Origin: an uncultured Clostridia bacterium
GTDB taxonomy: Bacteria; Bacillota; Clostridia; TANB77; CAG-508
Reading direction: 5' to 3'
Assembly: GCA_944392945.1 (NCBI GenBank)
Contig: CALXYJ010000014.1
Location: forward strand, 1-36,241
Length of the DNA: 36,241 nt
Below, in pieces: positions 1 to 8,038 of this stretch. A model generated the notes under the pieces. It saw only the letters and a program-made list of their open reading frames with translations. It did no database searches and had not been told where the DNA came from. Made by a program: the position numbers and the translations under genes. The number at the start of each line of letters is the position of its first letter. The stretch's first letter is position 1.

Positions 1-1
1 A

Positions 2-1423
2 GAATTATATTCTTTAAATAAACTACAAGAGATTACTAACAAGAAGTATGAAGAACTATCTCAAAAAGAATTGTTTACTAGCTTTAAAGATGTAGTTTTA
101 AAAGACATAAAGTATTACTATATGCTTTCTCAAAAAGAGCAAGAAGAATTTGTAAATACTCATATATTAAATATCTTTATGGATATAGCATATAACAATT
201 TAAGTCAAGAAGAACAAAAGCTATTAGAAGGAATCCCACAAGATATACCTACTTACATATCAGAGTTAAATCAAGATATAAAAAAAGCAGAAAGTTATAT
301 CACTTCATTAAATAGCAAAATTGATTATGCTCAAAATATAGCAGATGAAAAACTGCCTGAAGCTAGAAAATTCGAAAAAGAAGTTGAACTTTCACTTTCT
401 TATCAAGAGTTAGATTCATTATCTAATGATAAGCGAATTAAAGATAAAGAAAATCAAAAGAAAAAAGTTGAAGATTTAGAAAAAGAAATTTTAAATTTAT
501 CAACAGAAATTACAGAGCTTGAAAAGAAGATGAAATCAGGTAAACAAAAATATTTAGCAATAAAAAATGGATTAAACAATCTTTGCCCTACTTGTGAGCA
601 ACATATACAAAATGAGGCAAAAGAAAAAACTATTGCTAATATGAAAAAAGATTTAACAGATGCTTTTAATAGAAAGAATACATTAGAAGCAAAGGAAAAA
701 GACTTAAAATTTAAACTTGCAATGGAAAAATGTCAATATCATGCATTAGGTGGAGATACAAGTATAGATAATACTAAGAAAGTTGCTAATATAAACGAGA
801 ATATCAAAGCACTTGAAAAAGAACAAAAAGAAATCGAAAGATTTAACAATGAAATTGCTGTCAAACAGAAAAATATTCAAAATGCTAAAAGAGACATATC
901 TAATTTTAATAAACAAATTTCTATACAAAATAAATATATTAGTAATTTAAAAGATTCAAGAAAAGTGGCTCAAAAGCTATATATTGGTTACATTGAAGAA
1001 AAAATGAAACTTGCAAAACATTACTTAAAAAATGTAAAGGTGCAATTCTATTCTGTATTAAAGACAACAGGAGAAATAAAAGACGACTTCGTAATTACTT
1101 ATAAGGGTAATTTATTATCTAATTTATCTAGGTCAGAAATTATTGCAACAGCATTAGAATTTGCCAATATGTTTAATCAAATAGCAAAAACTAAATTTCC
1201 AATATTTGTAGATGATATGGAATCTTGTGCAGATTATGATTTTATAAAAGCATATGCAAGTAATTCACAAATAATTGTATCTAATGTAGTTAAGGGTTCA
1301 AATTTAAAAATTGAAGATTATTATAACAACGAAGATTGTACTATTATAAAACATGTAATAGCTAACGCAAAAACTATCAATATTTATAATAAAAATAATA
1401 CTGCGATTCCAAAAGCAGCATAA
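2..1423 (+). CDS. Rad50/SbcC-like ATPase, 5'-truncated by window edge
   Basis: The frame is open from base 2, so the true start and the N-terminal Walker A lie before the window. The visible 473 codons are mostly long charged coiled coil. In the middle is a zinc-hook-like CPTC (LCPTCEQH, about bases 581-604), as in Rad50/SbcC. The C-terminal part has an ABC-signature-like LSRSE (about 1120-1135) followed by a Walker B-like FPIFVDDMES (about 1197-1226). This order (coiled coil, CxxC, coiled coil, signature, Walker B) is that of SMC-type DNA repair ATPases. It leads the DNA-processing operon. Inferred role: handling DNA ends or secondary structure during transfer. The family is fairly sure; whether it is SbcC proper or an element-specific relative is not. 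Confidence 0.75.
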   Translation, partial: ELYSLNKLQEITNKKYEELSQKELFTSFKDVVLKDIKYYYMLSQKEQEEFVNTHILNIFMDIAYNNLSQEEQKLLEGIPQDIPTYISELNQDIKKAESYITSLNSKIDYAQNIADEKLPEARKFEKEVELSLSYQELDSLSNDKRIKDKENQKKKVEDLEKEILNLSTEITELEKKMKSGKQKYLAIKNGLNNLCPTCEQHIQNEAKEKTIANMKKDLTDAFNRKNTLEAKEKDLKFKLAMEKCQYHALGGDTSIDNTKKVANINENIKALEKEQKEIERFNNEIAVKQKNIQNAKRDISNFNKQISIQNKYISNLKDSRKVAQKLYIGYIEEKMKLAKHYLKNVKVQFYSVLKTTGEIKDDFVITYKGNLLSNLSRSEIIATALEFANMFNQIAKTKFPIFVDDMESCADYDFIKAYASNSQIIVSNVVKGSNLKIEDYYNNEDCTIIKHVIANAKTINIYNKNNTAIPKAA

Positions 1424-1485
1424 AGATTATAAAAAAGGCAGATATATTCTGTCTTTTCCTATTTTTTTAAAAGGAAGGTATAACA

Positions 1486-2277
1486 ATGTATAAGGACTAT
1501 AAAAAAAGTTTTCAAAATAAGTTGGATAAACTTTCAAGAAATTATGGTAAATATACTGTGTTTTCTGATTTTGTAAAAATGTGTTCTATTTCAATTTATA
1601 ATGTATTTGCTAAAAATGAAGAAATGGAAAAAGTATATTTAAACACAATAAAAGCATATGAAAAAGAAGATCGAGCATTGTTTACAAAAATGTTTGCTGA
1701 CTTAATTATGATGTATAAAACAGCAGATGACATTATAGATATATTAGGTCCGATTTATGAACATGAAAATTTATCAAATTCACATATAGGACAATTTTTT
1801 ACGCCTAGCCATATTGCAGAATTAATGTCAAAAGTATCTATTAGTGATGATAAAAGTGATTTCGAGAAAATTATCAAAGAAAATGGTTTTATAACTATGT
1901 GTGAACCTACTTGTGGTTCAGGGGTTATGATAATTGCATTTGCAAAAGTTTTAAAATCATTTGATATAAATTATCAAAAAAACTTACTTGTTACTGCAAA
2001 TGATATTTCTGATGTATGTGCATATATGACATATATTCAGCTAGCATTGTATGGGCTACCAGCTATTGTGTATTGCGGAAATGCTCTAACAGGAGAAACT
2101 AGATTTAAGATGGAAACACCATTATATTTTTTACAATCTTGGAAGTTTAGAAAGGCTTTTATACAAAAACCAGAAGATAATACTAATAAGCAAAAAGAAA
2201 GTATTGTTGACAAAACAATACAAGATAAATTCAAAGAGGTTATGGTAAAAGGAAATTGCCAAATCTCTTTTTTTTAA
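1486..2277 (+). CDS. N6-adenine methylase-like protein without an NPPY motif
   Basis: A 263-residue protein with a good ribosome binding site (AAGGAAGG). It contains the HsdM/N6_Mtase entry sequence GQFFTPSHIAELM (about residues 102-114) and an AdoMet-binding motif I, CEPTCGSGVMIIAFA (about 144-158). A motif-II-like acidic residue follows in TANDIS. At the usual position of the catalytic NPP(Y/F) after the GNAL segment I see only METPLYFL, so the catalytic motif IV is absent. Similar NPPY-less methylase-like proteins occur on Firmicute conjugative elements. The protein probably still binds AdoMet or DNA; methyl transfer is doubtful. No restriction or specificity subunit lies nearby, so host-restriction evasion is only a guess. 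Confidence 0.75.
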   Translation: MYKDYKKSFQNKLDKLSRNYGKYTVFSDFVKMCSISIYNVFAKNEEMEKVYLNTIKAYEKEDRALFTKMFADLIMMYKTADDIIDILGPIYEHENLSNSHIGQFFTPSHIAELMSKVSISDDKSDFEKIIKENGFITMCEPTCGSGVMIIAFAKVLKSFDINYQKNLLVTANDISDVCAYMTYIQLALYGLPAIVYCGNALTGETRFKMETPLYFLQSWKFRKAFIQKPEDNTNKQKESIVDKTIQDKFKEVMVKGNCQISFF

Positions 2278-2295
2278 AGAAAGGGAGATTTACAT

Positions 2296-2712
2296 ATGAA
2301 AATTAAATGTTTACTAGTAATGCCTAACAAAGAGGTACAAAGAGTTAAAATACCAGGAAGTTTTAAATTTATAAGAGCTTTAATAGGAAAGGATTTATTA
2401 AAAGTAAGAGCAAATAAAAACAACTTAATTATTGCTAATCAAAATGCAGGAAATGATGAATTCAATAGACTTTTTCAAGGATGTATCCTATATGGAACTT
2501 TTTTAGTTGTTTCAATAAAGAATAAAAAGCTTACTTCAATGAAAAGAAGAAACATAAGAAAATTCTACAATTTGTTTAAACTGGCAAAGCATAAAAAAAA
2601 GATTGCAAGATACAAAGAGGAGTTCTTAGAAGAATACTATTATAGACAAAGAAAAATGAAAGTAAAAAATAGAAAGCATAACAAAGAACTAATTTTTAAA
2701 AATGCGGCATAA
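2296..2712 (+). CDS. DUF3846-like protein
   Basis: 138 residues, ribosome binding site AAGGGAG. Residues 1-80 resemble DUF3846, a domain common on Firmicute plasmids and conjugative elements: an opening beta strand (IKCLLVMPNKEV), a central IANQNAG strand-turn and a closing GTFLVVSIKNKKL. The last ~55 residues are a very basic helix rich in Lys and Arg, suggesting nucleic acid binding. It sits 18 bases after the methylase-like gene and 21 before the S6-domain gene, in the same operon. The biochemical function of DUF3846 is not known to me. Confidence 0.6.
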   Translation: MKIKCLLVMPNKEVQRVKIPGSFKFIRALIGKDLLKVRANKNNLIIANQNAGNDEFNRLFQGCILYGTFLVVSIKNKKLTSMKRRNIRKFYNLFKLAKHKKKIARYKEEFLEEYYYRQRKMKVKNRKHNKELIFKNAA

Positions 2713-2733
2713 AAGAAAGGAAGGAATTATATT

Positions 2734-3378
2734 ATGAAATATTTAGCGATGGTTATATTAAACCCAAATATTAGCAAAAGAAAAATTGATTTTATTCAAG
2801 GAGGAATTGTAAGCTTATTTGAACAAAAAAGCAAAGTGAAGAAGATATATTTTTTAGGAAAACGTAAGTTAGACTATCCTATAAAGAATTTTGAAGAAGG
2901 ATATCATATAAAGTTTGAGATAGAAGCAAATGAAAAGAGAATAGCACAAATCAAAAACATTTTAAAAACTAATAATAATGTTATTTTTAATTTTGTTATT
3001 AACAACGAGGCACAAAAAAATACGTTATCTATTCTGAAAAAGGTTAAAAATCCTTTTAGTATAAGTCAAAAACTGAATTCTTTTACAACTAAATCAAAAA
3101 ATTCAAGAGTATATATGCTAATCAGTAAAAATCTCAAATTACCTTTCGCAGAATCTAATATAGTTGCTATAAGTGAAGATGTAGATAGACTATTAGAAGT
3201 TGCAGTAAAAAAAATACAAGAATATATGTATGTAAAAGGTTTTCATACCGCAAAAGAATTACACAATATGAAAGACATTGAAAACGAACTAAAAAAATAT
3301 TGGAAAGTACAGTTTACATTAGGTAATAACATAAATGTAGGACAAGAATTATTAATCCAAGAGAAAGTTATGATTTAA
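2734..3378 (+). CDS. Ribosomal protein S6-like domain fused to an unknown C-terminal domain
   Basis: 214 residues. Residues 1-~88 follow the bS6 pattern: an opening strand MKYLAMVILNPN, a helix, the hairpin GKRKLDYPIKNFEEGYHIKF, then a helix and the last strand. They align by eye with the bS6 homologue encoded immediately downstream. Residues ~105-214 form a second, mixed alpha/beta domain beginning SRVYMLISKNLKLPF that I do not recognise. True bS6 is about 95-130 residues, so this is a fusion or elaborated paralogue. It lies in tandem with a plain bS6-like gene and SSB. The S6 fold is an RNA-binding ferredoxin-like fold. Function unknown; a ribosome- or mRNA-binding role is inference. Confidence 0.6.
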   Translation: MKYLAMVILNPNISKRKIDFIQGGIVSLFEQKSKVKKIYFLGKRKLDYPIKNFEEGYHIKFEIEANEKRIAQIKNILKTNNNVIFNFVINNEAQKNTLSILKKVKNPFSISQKLNSFTTKSKNSRVYMLISKNLKLPFAESNIVAISEDVDRLLEVAVKKIQEYMYVKGFHTAKELHNMKDIENELKKYWKVQFTLGNNINVGQELLIQEKVMI

Positions 3379-3392
3379 GGAGGAAATTAGTT

Positions 3393-3677
3393 ATGAATAA
3401 ATATGAAACAATTTTTTTGATAAAGGATGATATTACAGAAGAACAAAGAAATGCAGTCGTGAGCGAAATTAGAAAGTATCTCGTAAAAAATGGAAAGGTA
3501 TCAGAAGAAGAAAATTTAGGTAAAAAGAAATTAGCTTATGAAGTAAAAAAATATGAATATGCGTATTACTATGTAATTAATTTTACAGGTAAGGCTAGTA
3601 TTATCCCTGAATTAGAAAGAAAATATCGTATAAACGAAAATATATTAAAATTTATAACTATTAAAAAAGATATCTAA
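3393..3677 (+). CDS. Ribosomal protein bS6 homologue on the element
   Basis: 94 residues after a strong TAAGGAGG site. It matches bS6 along its length: NKYETIFLIKDDITEEQ at the start, the KKKLAYEVKKYEYAYYYVIN hairpin, and RINENILKFITIKK at the end. bS6 is a 30S platform protein that binds bS18 and 16S rRNA. In chromosomes rpsF is followed by ssb and rpsR; here it is followed by SSB, but no rpsR follows. This suggests an rpsF-ssb pair captured from a chromosome and kept. It is unlikely to be the host's housekeeping copy given the accessory surroundings, but that cannot be proved from this window. Confidence 0.85.
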   Translation: MNKYETIFLIKDDITEEQRNAVVSEIRKYLVKNGKVSEEENLGKKKLAYEVKKYEYAYYYVINFTGKASIIPELERKYRINENILKFITIKKDI

Positions 3678-3697
3678 AAGAAAGGAAGGATTAAATT

Positions 3698-4126
3698 ATG
3701 AACAAAACAATATTATTAGGAAGATTAACAAAAAATCCAGAAATTAAGTTTTCACAAACAAATAATATTAAAGTTGCTACATTTAGTTTAGCTGTAAATA
3801 GAAAGTATGTAAAACAAGGAGAAGAAAGACAAGCAGATTTTTTTAATATAGTTGCATATTCAAAACTTGCAGAATTTGTAGAAAGATTTTTAAAACAAGG
3901 TATACAAATTTGTGTACTAGGTAGGCTTCAAACAAGAAATTACGAAGATAAAAATGGTGTTAAAAGATATGTAACAGAAATCATTGCAGAGGAAATTGAT
4001 TTTGCTGATAGTTATACAAAAATTGAAGGAAATACTGATAATACAGAAAAAACTATTAGTGAAGATTTAAAGGAAAAAGATACATCAGAAGATTTTATTT
4101 CTAATGGTGATGATCTTCCTTTTTAA
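3698..4126 (+). CDS. ssb: Single-stranded DNA-binding protein
   Basis: 142 residues. The OB fold is recognisable from NKTILLGRLTKNPEIKF at the start, the FSLAVNR strand, ADFFNIVAYSKLAEF, and the GRLQTRNYEDKNG hairpin (about residues 75-88). A disordered acidic tail ends in DDLPF, the SSB tip that recruits partner proteins. Standard bacterial SSB size is 150-180, so the linker is short. It probably coats the transferred strand after conjugation or supports element replication, in keeping with the primase, ArdC and SbcC-like genes around it. Preceded by AAGGAAGG. Confidence 0.93.
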   Translation: MNKTILLGRLTKNPEIKFSQTNNIKVATFSLAVNRKYVKQGEERQADFFNIVAYSKLAEFVERFLKQGIQICVLGRLQTRNYEDKNGVKRYVTEIIAEEIDFADSYTKIEGNTDNTEKTISEDLKEKDTSEDFISNGDDLPF

Positions 4127-4144
4127 TAATAATGGAGGTAAATT

Positions 4145-4486
4145 ATGCAAGAGTTAATTGACAAATACTTTAATGCATTATGCAAAGATAAATTTTTCAA
4201 AAATGATGATGAAGAAATTATTGGAAAAGCAAAAGATGTTGTCGAGAACTTAAATGACCAAATAGAATATGCTAATAACCCTAAAAATGAACTTGATGAA
4301 TATGATAGAGAATTTATTGCAGATGAAGCAACAAATTTAATACAAGAAATAGAAAATACATATTCTAATAAAGATAATGTCATTAAAATAGTTCTTCACC
4401 CAATGGCTGGTTATTATGTATTACAAGATAAAGAAACATTATTAGAAGAATTACAAGAGTATTATAAGGAAGTGGAGGAAAAATAG
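4145..4486 (+). CDS. Small acidic protein of unknown function
   Basis: 113 residues, very acidic, predicted mostly helical (many Glu, Asp, Lys), with a short strand-like IKIVLHPMAGYYVL near residue 90. The start follows ATGGAGGT. No family recognised. It lies between SSB and a KOW/PriA-like small protein, separated by only a base or so from the latter, so it is certainly part of the operon. The acidity would be compatible with a DNA-mimic role, but nothing specific supports that. Confidence 0.6.
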   Translation: MQELIDKYFNALCKDKFFKNDDEEIIGKAKDVVENLNDQIEYANNPKNELDEYDREFIADEATNLIQEIENTYSNKDNVIKIVLHPMAGYYVLQDKETLLEELQEYYKEVEEK

Positions 4487-4487
4487 T

Positions 4488-4763
4488 ATGGGAACAAATA
4501 TTGTATCAGTAAAATATGAAGATAGATATATACCTAAGACATTTAGTGGAAAGGCATATTCTTATATTACAACAATTCCATTACAAGTGGGAGATTTAGT
4601 TGTAGCTCCTACAAGTAGTGGAGAAAAAATTGCAAGAGTATCAGAAATAAATGTACCGGAAAGCAAAGTCATTTTTATCAAAGAATATTTAAAACTAATT
4701 ACAGAAAAAATAGACAAGCATAAATATCTACAAAAAAATCAAATACATAAGGAGGCTGCATAA
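4488..4763 (+). CDS. Small beta-barrel protein resembling the PriA N-terminal domain
   Basis: 91 residues with the pattern GKAYSYITTIPLQVGDLVVAP followed by GEKIARVSEINVPE (about residues 20-60). This resembles the small beta domain at the start of primosomal protein PriA and small phage or plasmid proteins with the same segment (TD/IPLQVGDLVVVPT...GARV). It has no helicase part. Ribosome binding site GGAGG overlaps the end of the previous gene, and its stop codon overlaps the next start as TAATG, so translation is coupled. Inferred to bind DNA, perhaps at a fork; not certain. Confidence 0.6.
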   Translation: MGTNIVSVKYEDRYIPKTFSGKAYSYITTIPLQVGDLVVAPTSSGEKIARVSEINVPESKVIFIKEYLKLITEKIDKHKYLQKNQIHKEAA

Positions 4764-5164
4764 TGACAGGTAATGAAATAGCAAATATTCTAGTTCGAAA
4801 ATTAATTGATATTAGTTTTATTGTTCATCGATATAATTCATATACTACAAGTTCAATTTATCTAAAATTAGATTATGGGCTTTCTTGTGGAATTAGAATA
4901 GCAGATCATCCTGGTAAAAAGAAATATAGTTACAGATTTAATGTAATAAAAGATTATATTGGAGATAAGGTCATCATAAAAGATGGCCTTATTTGCCGAT
5001 TTTATGATTTTACAGAATTAGAAGAAGTAATAAAGGCAGTTCAAAAGGAAAGACAGAAAAAAATCAATAAATATGGCTTACAAAATTATAAAAAATACAT
5101 GGAAAGAGAATCAAAAGATGATTTATATTCAAGATTTAGGAAAATGGAGGTAAAAAAGAAATGA
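4763..5164 (+). CDS. Conserved hypothetical protein of phages and elements
   Basis: 133 residues, coupled on both sides (TAATG with the gene before, ATGA with PcfK after). The core SSIYLKLDYGLSCGIRIADH (about residues 31-50) then PGKKKYSYRFNV recalls small hypothetical proteins of Gram-positive phages in which a beta sheet with KLDYG and RISDH motifs is followed by a basic segment. No catalytic residues are obvious. The tail is strongly basic and helical. Function unknown. Confidence 0.55.
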   Translation: MTGNEIANILVRKLIDISFIVHRYNSYTTSSIYLKLDYGLSCGIRIADHPGKKKYSYRFNVIKDYIGDKVIIKDGLICRFYDFTELEEVIKAVQKERQKKINKYGLQNYKKYMERESKDDLYSRFRKMEVKKK

Positions 5165-5580
5165 CTGGTTTTGATAGATTAAAAGAGCAAGTAAAGGATC
5201 AAAAGGACAAAGCATTAGTACAAACTGTGGAGTACTTATTATCTCGTGAAGATATGGAACAAAGATACTTAAATGAAGAGAAAAATATTGAAGAAATGGC
5301 AAAATTTATAAGAAATAAAGCTAGAAAATATATGAAAAATGGCTGGAATTACATTACTAATGAAGTTGTTTATGCTTGGGCTATTATGTATTTCTCATTG
5401 CCTAATTCTTTTCTGAAAATAGAAAAGAAAGATACAACTAAAAATAAAGAAAAAGCCGAATCATCTATAAAAAAGGTAACTGCCAAAAACAATATTATTT
5501 CATTAGAAGATGCGAAAAAGAATATAGATAAGAAAAAAGAAACAGAGCAAATCTCTTTATTTGGAGGTGCTTTACAATGA
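5161..5580 (+). CDS. pcfK: PcfK-like protein
   Basis: 139 residues. The first ~85 residues match the PcfK pattern seen on pCF10-type plasmids: a helical start, then a segment on irregular organisation with NIEEMAKFIRNKARKYMKNG, then ITNEVVYAWAIMYFSLPNSF, followed by a Lys-rich linker ending SLFGG. The start overlaps the previous stop as ATGA, and its own stop overlaps the PcfJ start in the same way. PcfK and PcfJ are always neighbours on such elements. Their molecular role in conjugation is not established. Confidence 0.75.
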   Translation: MTGFDRLKEQVKDQKDKALVQTVEYLLSREDMEQRYLNEEKNIEEMAKFIRNKARKYMKNGWNYITNEVVYAWAIMYFSLPNSFLKIEKKDTTKNKEKAESSIKKVTAKNNIISLEDAKKNIDKKKETEQISLFGGALQ

Positions 5581-7151
5581 AACAAGAAGAAATTAATTCT
5601 ATGATGCTTGAAATAAATAAAAAATGTAAATTTCCCAAATATTGGAATGATTTTATAGAAAAGCAAATAGAAAAGTATCATTATATAATAAAAGATACTA
5701 AAAATAAAGAATGTTATTGTACGAATTGTCATCATACCTTTTATGATACAAAAGTTAGAATTAGACATTATTTTAAGTGCCCTAATTGTAATAAAGAAAT
5801 TTATGTTATTAGTAAGAATGCTAAATATATGCCAAGTTTTAAACAATCTGTGAATTTAGTCCAAAGATTTAGTAAAAATATTATTACAAGAGTTTTTGAA
5901 ATCGAAGTGTTTTATAATCAAGAAACAAAATGTATGGAAAAAGATATAGTAGAGTATTGTAGGATAATACCCGGAAAAGGAAAGTTTTTAGGTGATAATG
6001 TACGTTTCTTTCTTGGCTATATGCACATATATCATTATGATTATATAACTGCTGATCTTTATTGGCGAGAATATGATGGAGTTAGATTTTTTAGTGATTT
6101 TCCAGCATATCCTTACAATAAAAAGAAAATTGTAAAAGGCACAAAATTTGAGTATGCTCCAATTAAAGATTTTACAATAATGTTTTACCCATATAATTTT
6201 ATAGATACGCTTCAATTAGCAGCATATGAGAGTTTTGAATTACTATGGAATATGAAATTATATAATTTATGTTTTAGTTCAAAAAAATTAAATAAAAATG
6301 GTAGTTTCTATAAAAGATTTGGATTACCTAAAAATTATCTTAAATTTATGCAAGATGAAAATATAGATTATAGATGCTTAAAACTATTACAAGTACTTAA
6401 AGTTCAAGATATTAATTTAATAAAGAAATGCTATGATAGTAGTTTGAGAAATGTAAAGTTTTTATATAAAAATGGTATATTAGAAAAATATCTAGCATCC
6501 GGAAATAAAATATATTTAGGAAATATAAAAGTATTAAAAGAAATTAGTGAGTTTATTCCATTAAAGAAATTAAATAATTACCCTAAGGGATTGAATAATT
6601 TGAATATATATAAAGATTATCTTGTAATGTCAAAAAAATTGGCATTAAATTATGTATCCCAAAAGAATTTATTCCCAAGAAATTTAATATCAAGACACGA
6701 TAAAATGCAGAAAAAACTTGTCATTGAAGAAGATAGAGAAACACACTTTAAATCATATTTAAGATATTTGGAATTATCTAAATATACTTATGAAGACGAA
6801 AAGTATATTATATTTCCTGCTCCTAGCATAGAAGATTTAAAGGATGAAGGTAAACAACAAGGAAACTGTGTTGGCTATATGTATTTAAATCCATATATAG
6901 AAAGTAAAACAGAAATTTATTTTATAAGAAATTTATTAGAATCTAATAAATCATTCATAACATTAGAATTTAAAAATGGTAATGTAGTTCAAAAAGAATT
7001 ACCTCATCATAGTAGAAAATTCACAGATGAACAAAATGACTTTATTGATAAATGGATAGGTTATAGAAATTTTATAGAGCAGAAAGAAAAATATAAAAAG
7101 AAACAAGAAATTAAAGTCATCAAATATAATTTCAAGAAAATGGCTGCATAA
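5577..7151 (+). CDS. pcfJ: PcfJ-like protein with an N-terminal zinc ribbon
   Basis: 524 residues, coupled to pcfK. Residues ~45-75 hold a zinc ribbon with two pairs (CYCTNC and CPNC). The C-terminal part has the PcfJ signature: GKQQGNCVGYMYLNPYI (about 427-443), then a strand pair TEIYFIRNLL and SFITLEFKNGNVVQKEL and the tail HHSRKFTDEQNDFIDKW. The length is normal for the family. The zinc ribbon suggests binding of nucleic acid; the conserved Gly-Asn-Cys-Val segment resembles an active-site loop, but no activity is known to me. Confidence 0.8.
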   Translation: MKQEEINSMMLEINKKCKFPKYWNDFIEKQIEKYHYIIKDTKNKECYCTNCHHTFYDTKVRIRHYFKCPNCNKEIYVISKNAKYMPSFKQSVNLVQRFSKNIITRVFEIEVFYNQETKCMEKDIVEYCRIIPGKGKFLGDNVRFFLGYMHIYHYDYITADLYWREYDGVRFFSDFPAYPYNKKKIVKGTKFEYAPIKDFTIMFYPYNFIDTLQLAAYESFELLWNMKLYNLCFSSKKLNKNGSFYKRFGLPKNYLKFMQDENIDYRCLKLLQVLKVQDINLIKKCYDSSLRNVKFLYKNGILEKYLASGNKIYLGNIKVLKEISEFIPLKKLNNYPKGLNNLNIYKDYLVMSKKLALNYVSQKNLFPRNLISRHDKMQKKLVIEEDRETHFKSYLRYLELSKYTYEDEKYIIFPAPSIEDLKDEGKQQGNCVGYMYLNPYIESKTEIYFIRNLLESNKSFITLEFKNGNVVQKELPHHSRKFTDEQNDFIDKWIGYRNFIEQKEKYKKKQEIKVIKYNFKKMAA

Positions 7152-7167
7152 AAGGAGGAAGGTAGAA

Positions 7168-8020
7168 ATGAAACCTAAATATAATCGTAGAGCTAAGGCG
7201 AAAGAAATATATGATACGGTTGTTAACAATGTGCAAGATATCATACGAAACGGAGAATATGAAAAGTATTTAAAGTTCCAAAATCAATTCACCAAATATA
7301 GTTTTAATAATACCATACTAATATTTAGTCAATTTCCAGATGCTACAAATGTTGCTGGTAAAGCTAAATGGAAAGAGTTAGGTCGAGAATTGATAAATGG
7401 TGCCAAAAGAATACAAATAATTGCTGGTATGCCAGCACAAGGTAAAACAAAGGTAAAGAAAATTGTTGATGGAAAAGAAATCGAAGAAGAACATACTTAT
7501 AATTATATAGCTTATAAATCAGTATATGTATACGATATATCCCAAACAGTAGGAGAACCAATACCGCTAGAAGTTAAAATGCTATCTAGTGAAAATATGG
7601 GTTCTTTTTTTGAGAAATTAAAGCAATTTAGTAAATTTCCAGTATATGAAAAAGAACTTGAACAAGGGGTAAAAGGGTATTACAGTCCTAAATATAAGGA
7701 AATATCAATAGAAAAAAGAATGTCTATTGATGCTAAAACCGCTGTGTTATTACATGAGTTGACACATGGGCTATATGACGATTTTGATTATAAAACAGAT
7801 AGAAATTTATCAGAGGTTTTTGTTGAATCTGTTGCCTATACAGTGGCAAGTTATTTTCGGTCTAGATAATTCAATGTGCACTTTTAATTACATTGTGAAA
7901 TATGCAAATGGAGAACCTAATATTTTAATTGAATTAGGCAAAAAAATAAAAAAATGTGCAACTGATTTTATAAAAAAACTTGAAGAATTTAAAGTAGAGA
8001 GAATACAAGAAGTTGCATAA
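7168..8020 (+). CDS. ardC: ArdC-type antirestriction protein, one +1 shift needed
   Basis: Residues ~1-85 are the ArdC N-terminal single-strand DNA-binding domain (NQFTKYSFNNTILIFSQFP, then GKAKWKELGRELINGAKRI). The metallopeptidase zinc motif HELTH follows at about residue 197. The frame runs into TAA at 7867-7869 after ASYFRSR, but the family continues ASYFGLD. Skipping C7858 of the in-frame CGG (7858-7860) gives ASYFGLDNSMCTFNYIV and runs to the stop at 8020, a 283-residue protein of normal length. ArdC proteins protect incoming single-stranded DNA. Without the shift the C-terminal helices are lost but HELTH is kept. A one-T expansion of the T run at 7854-7857 would look the same here; the other sites in the window argue against that. 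Confidence 0.85.
7858..7861 (+). other. +1 recoding site CGGT in ardC
   Basis: In-frame CGG follows TTT. Conventional reading stops three codons later. Skipping the C gives GGT (Gly) and restores the family sequence YFGLD. This is the only site of the twenty in which the preceding tRNA could re-pair well after a +1 slip (TTT to TTC). Confidence 0.85.
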
Positions 8021-8038
8021 AAAGAAAGGATTATAAAA

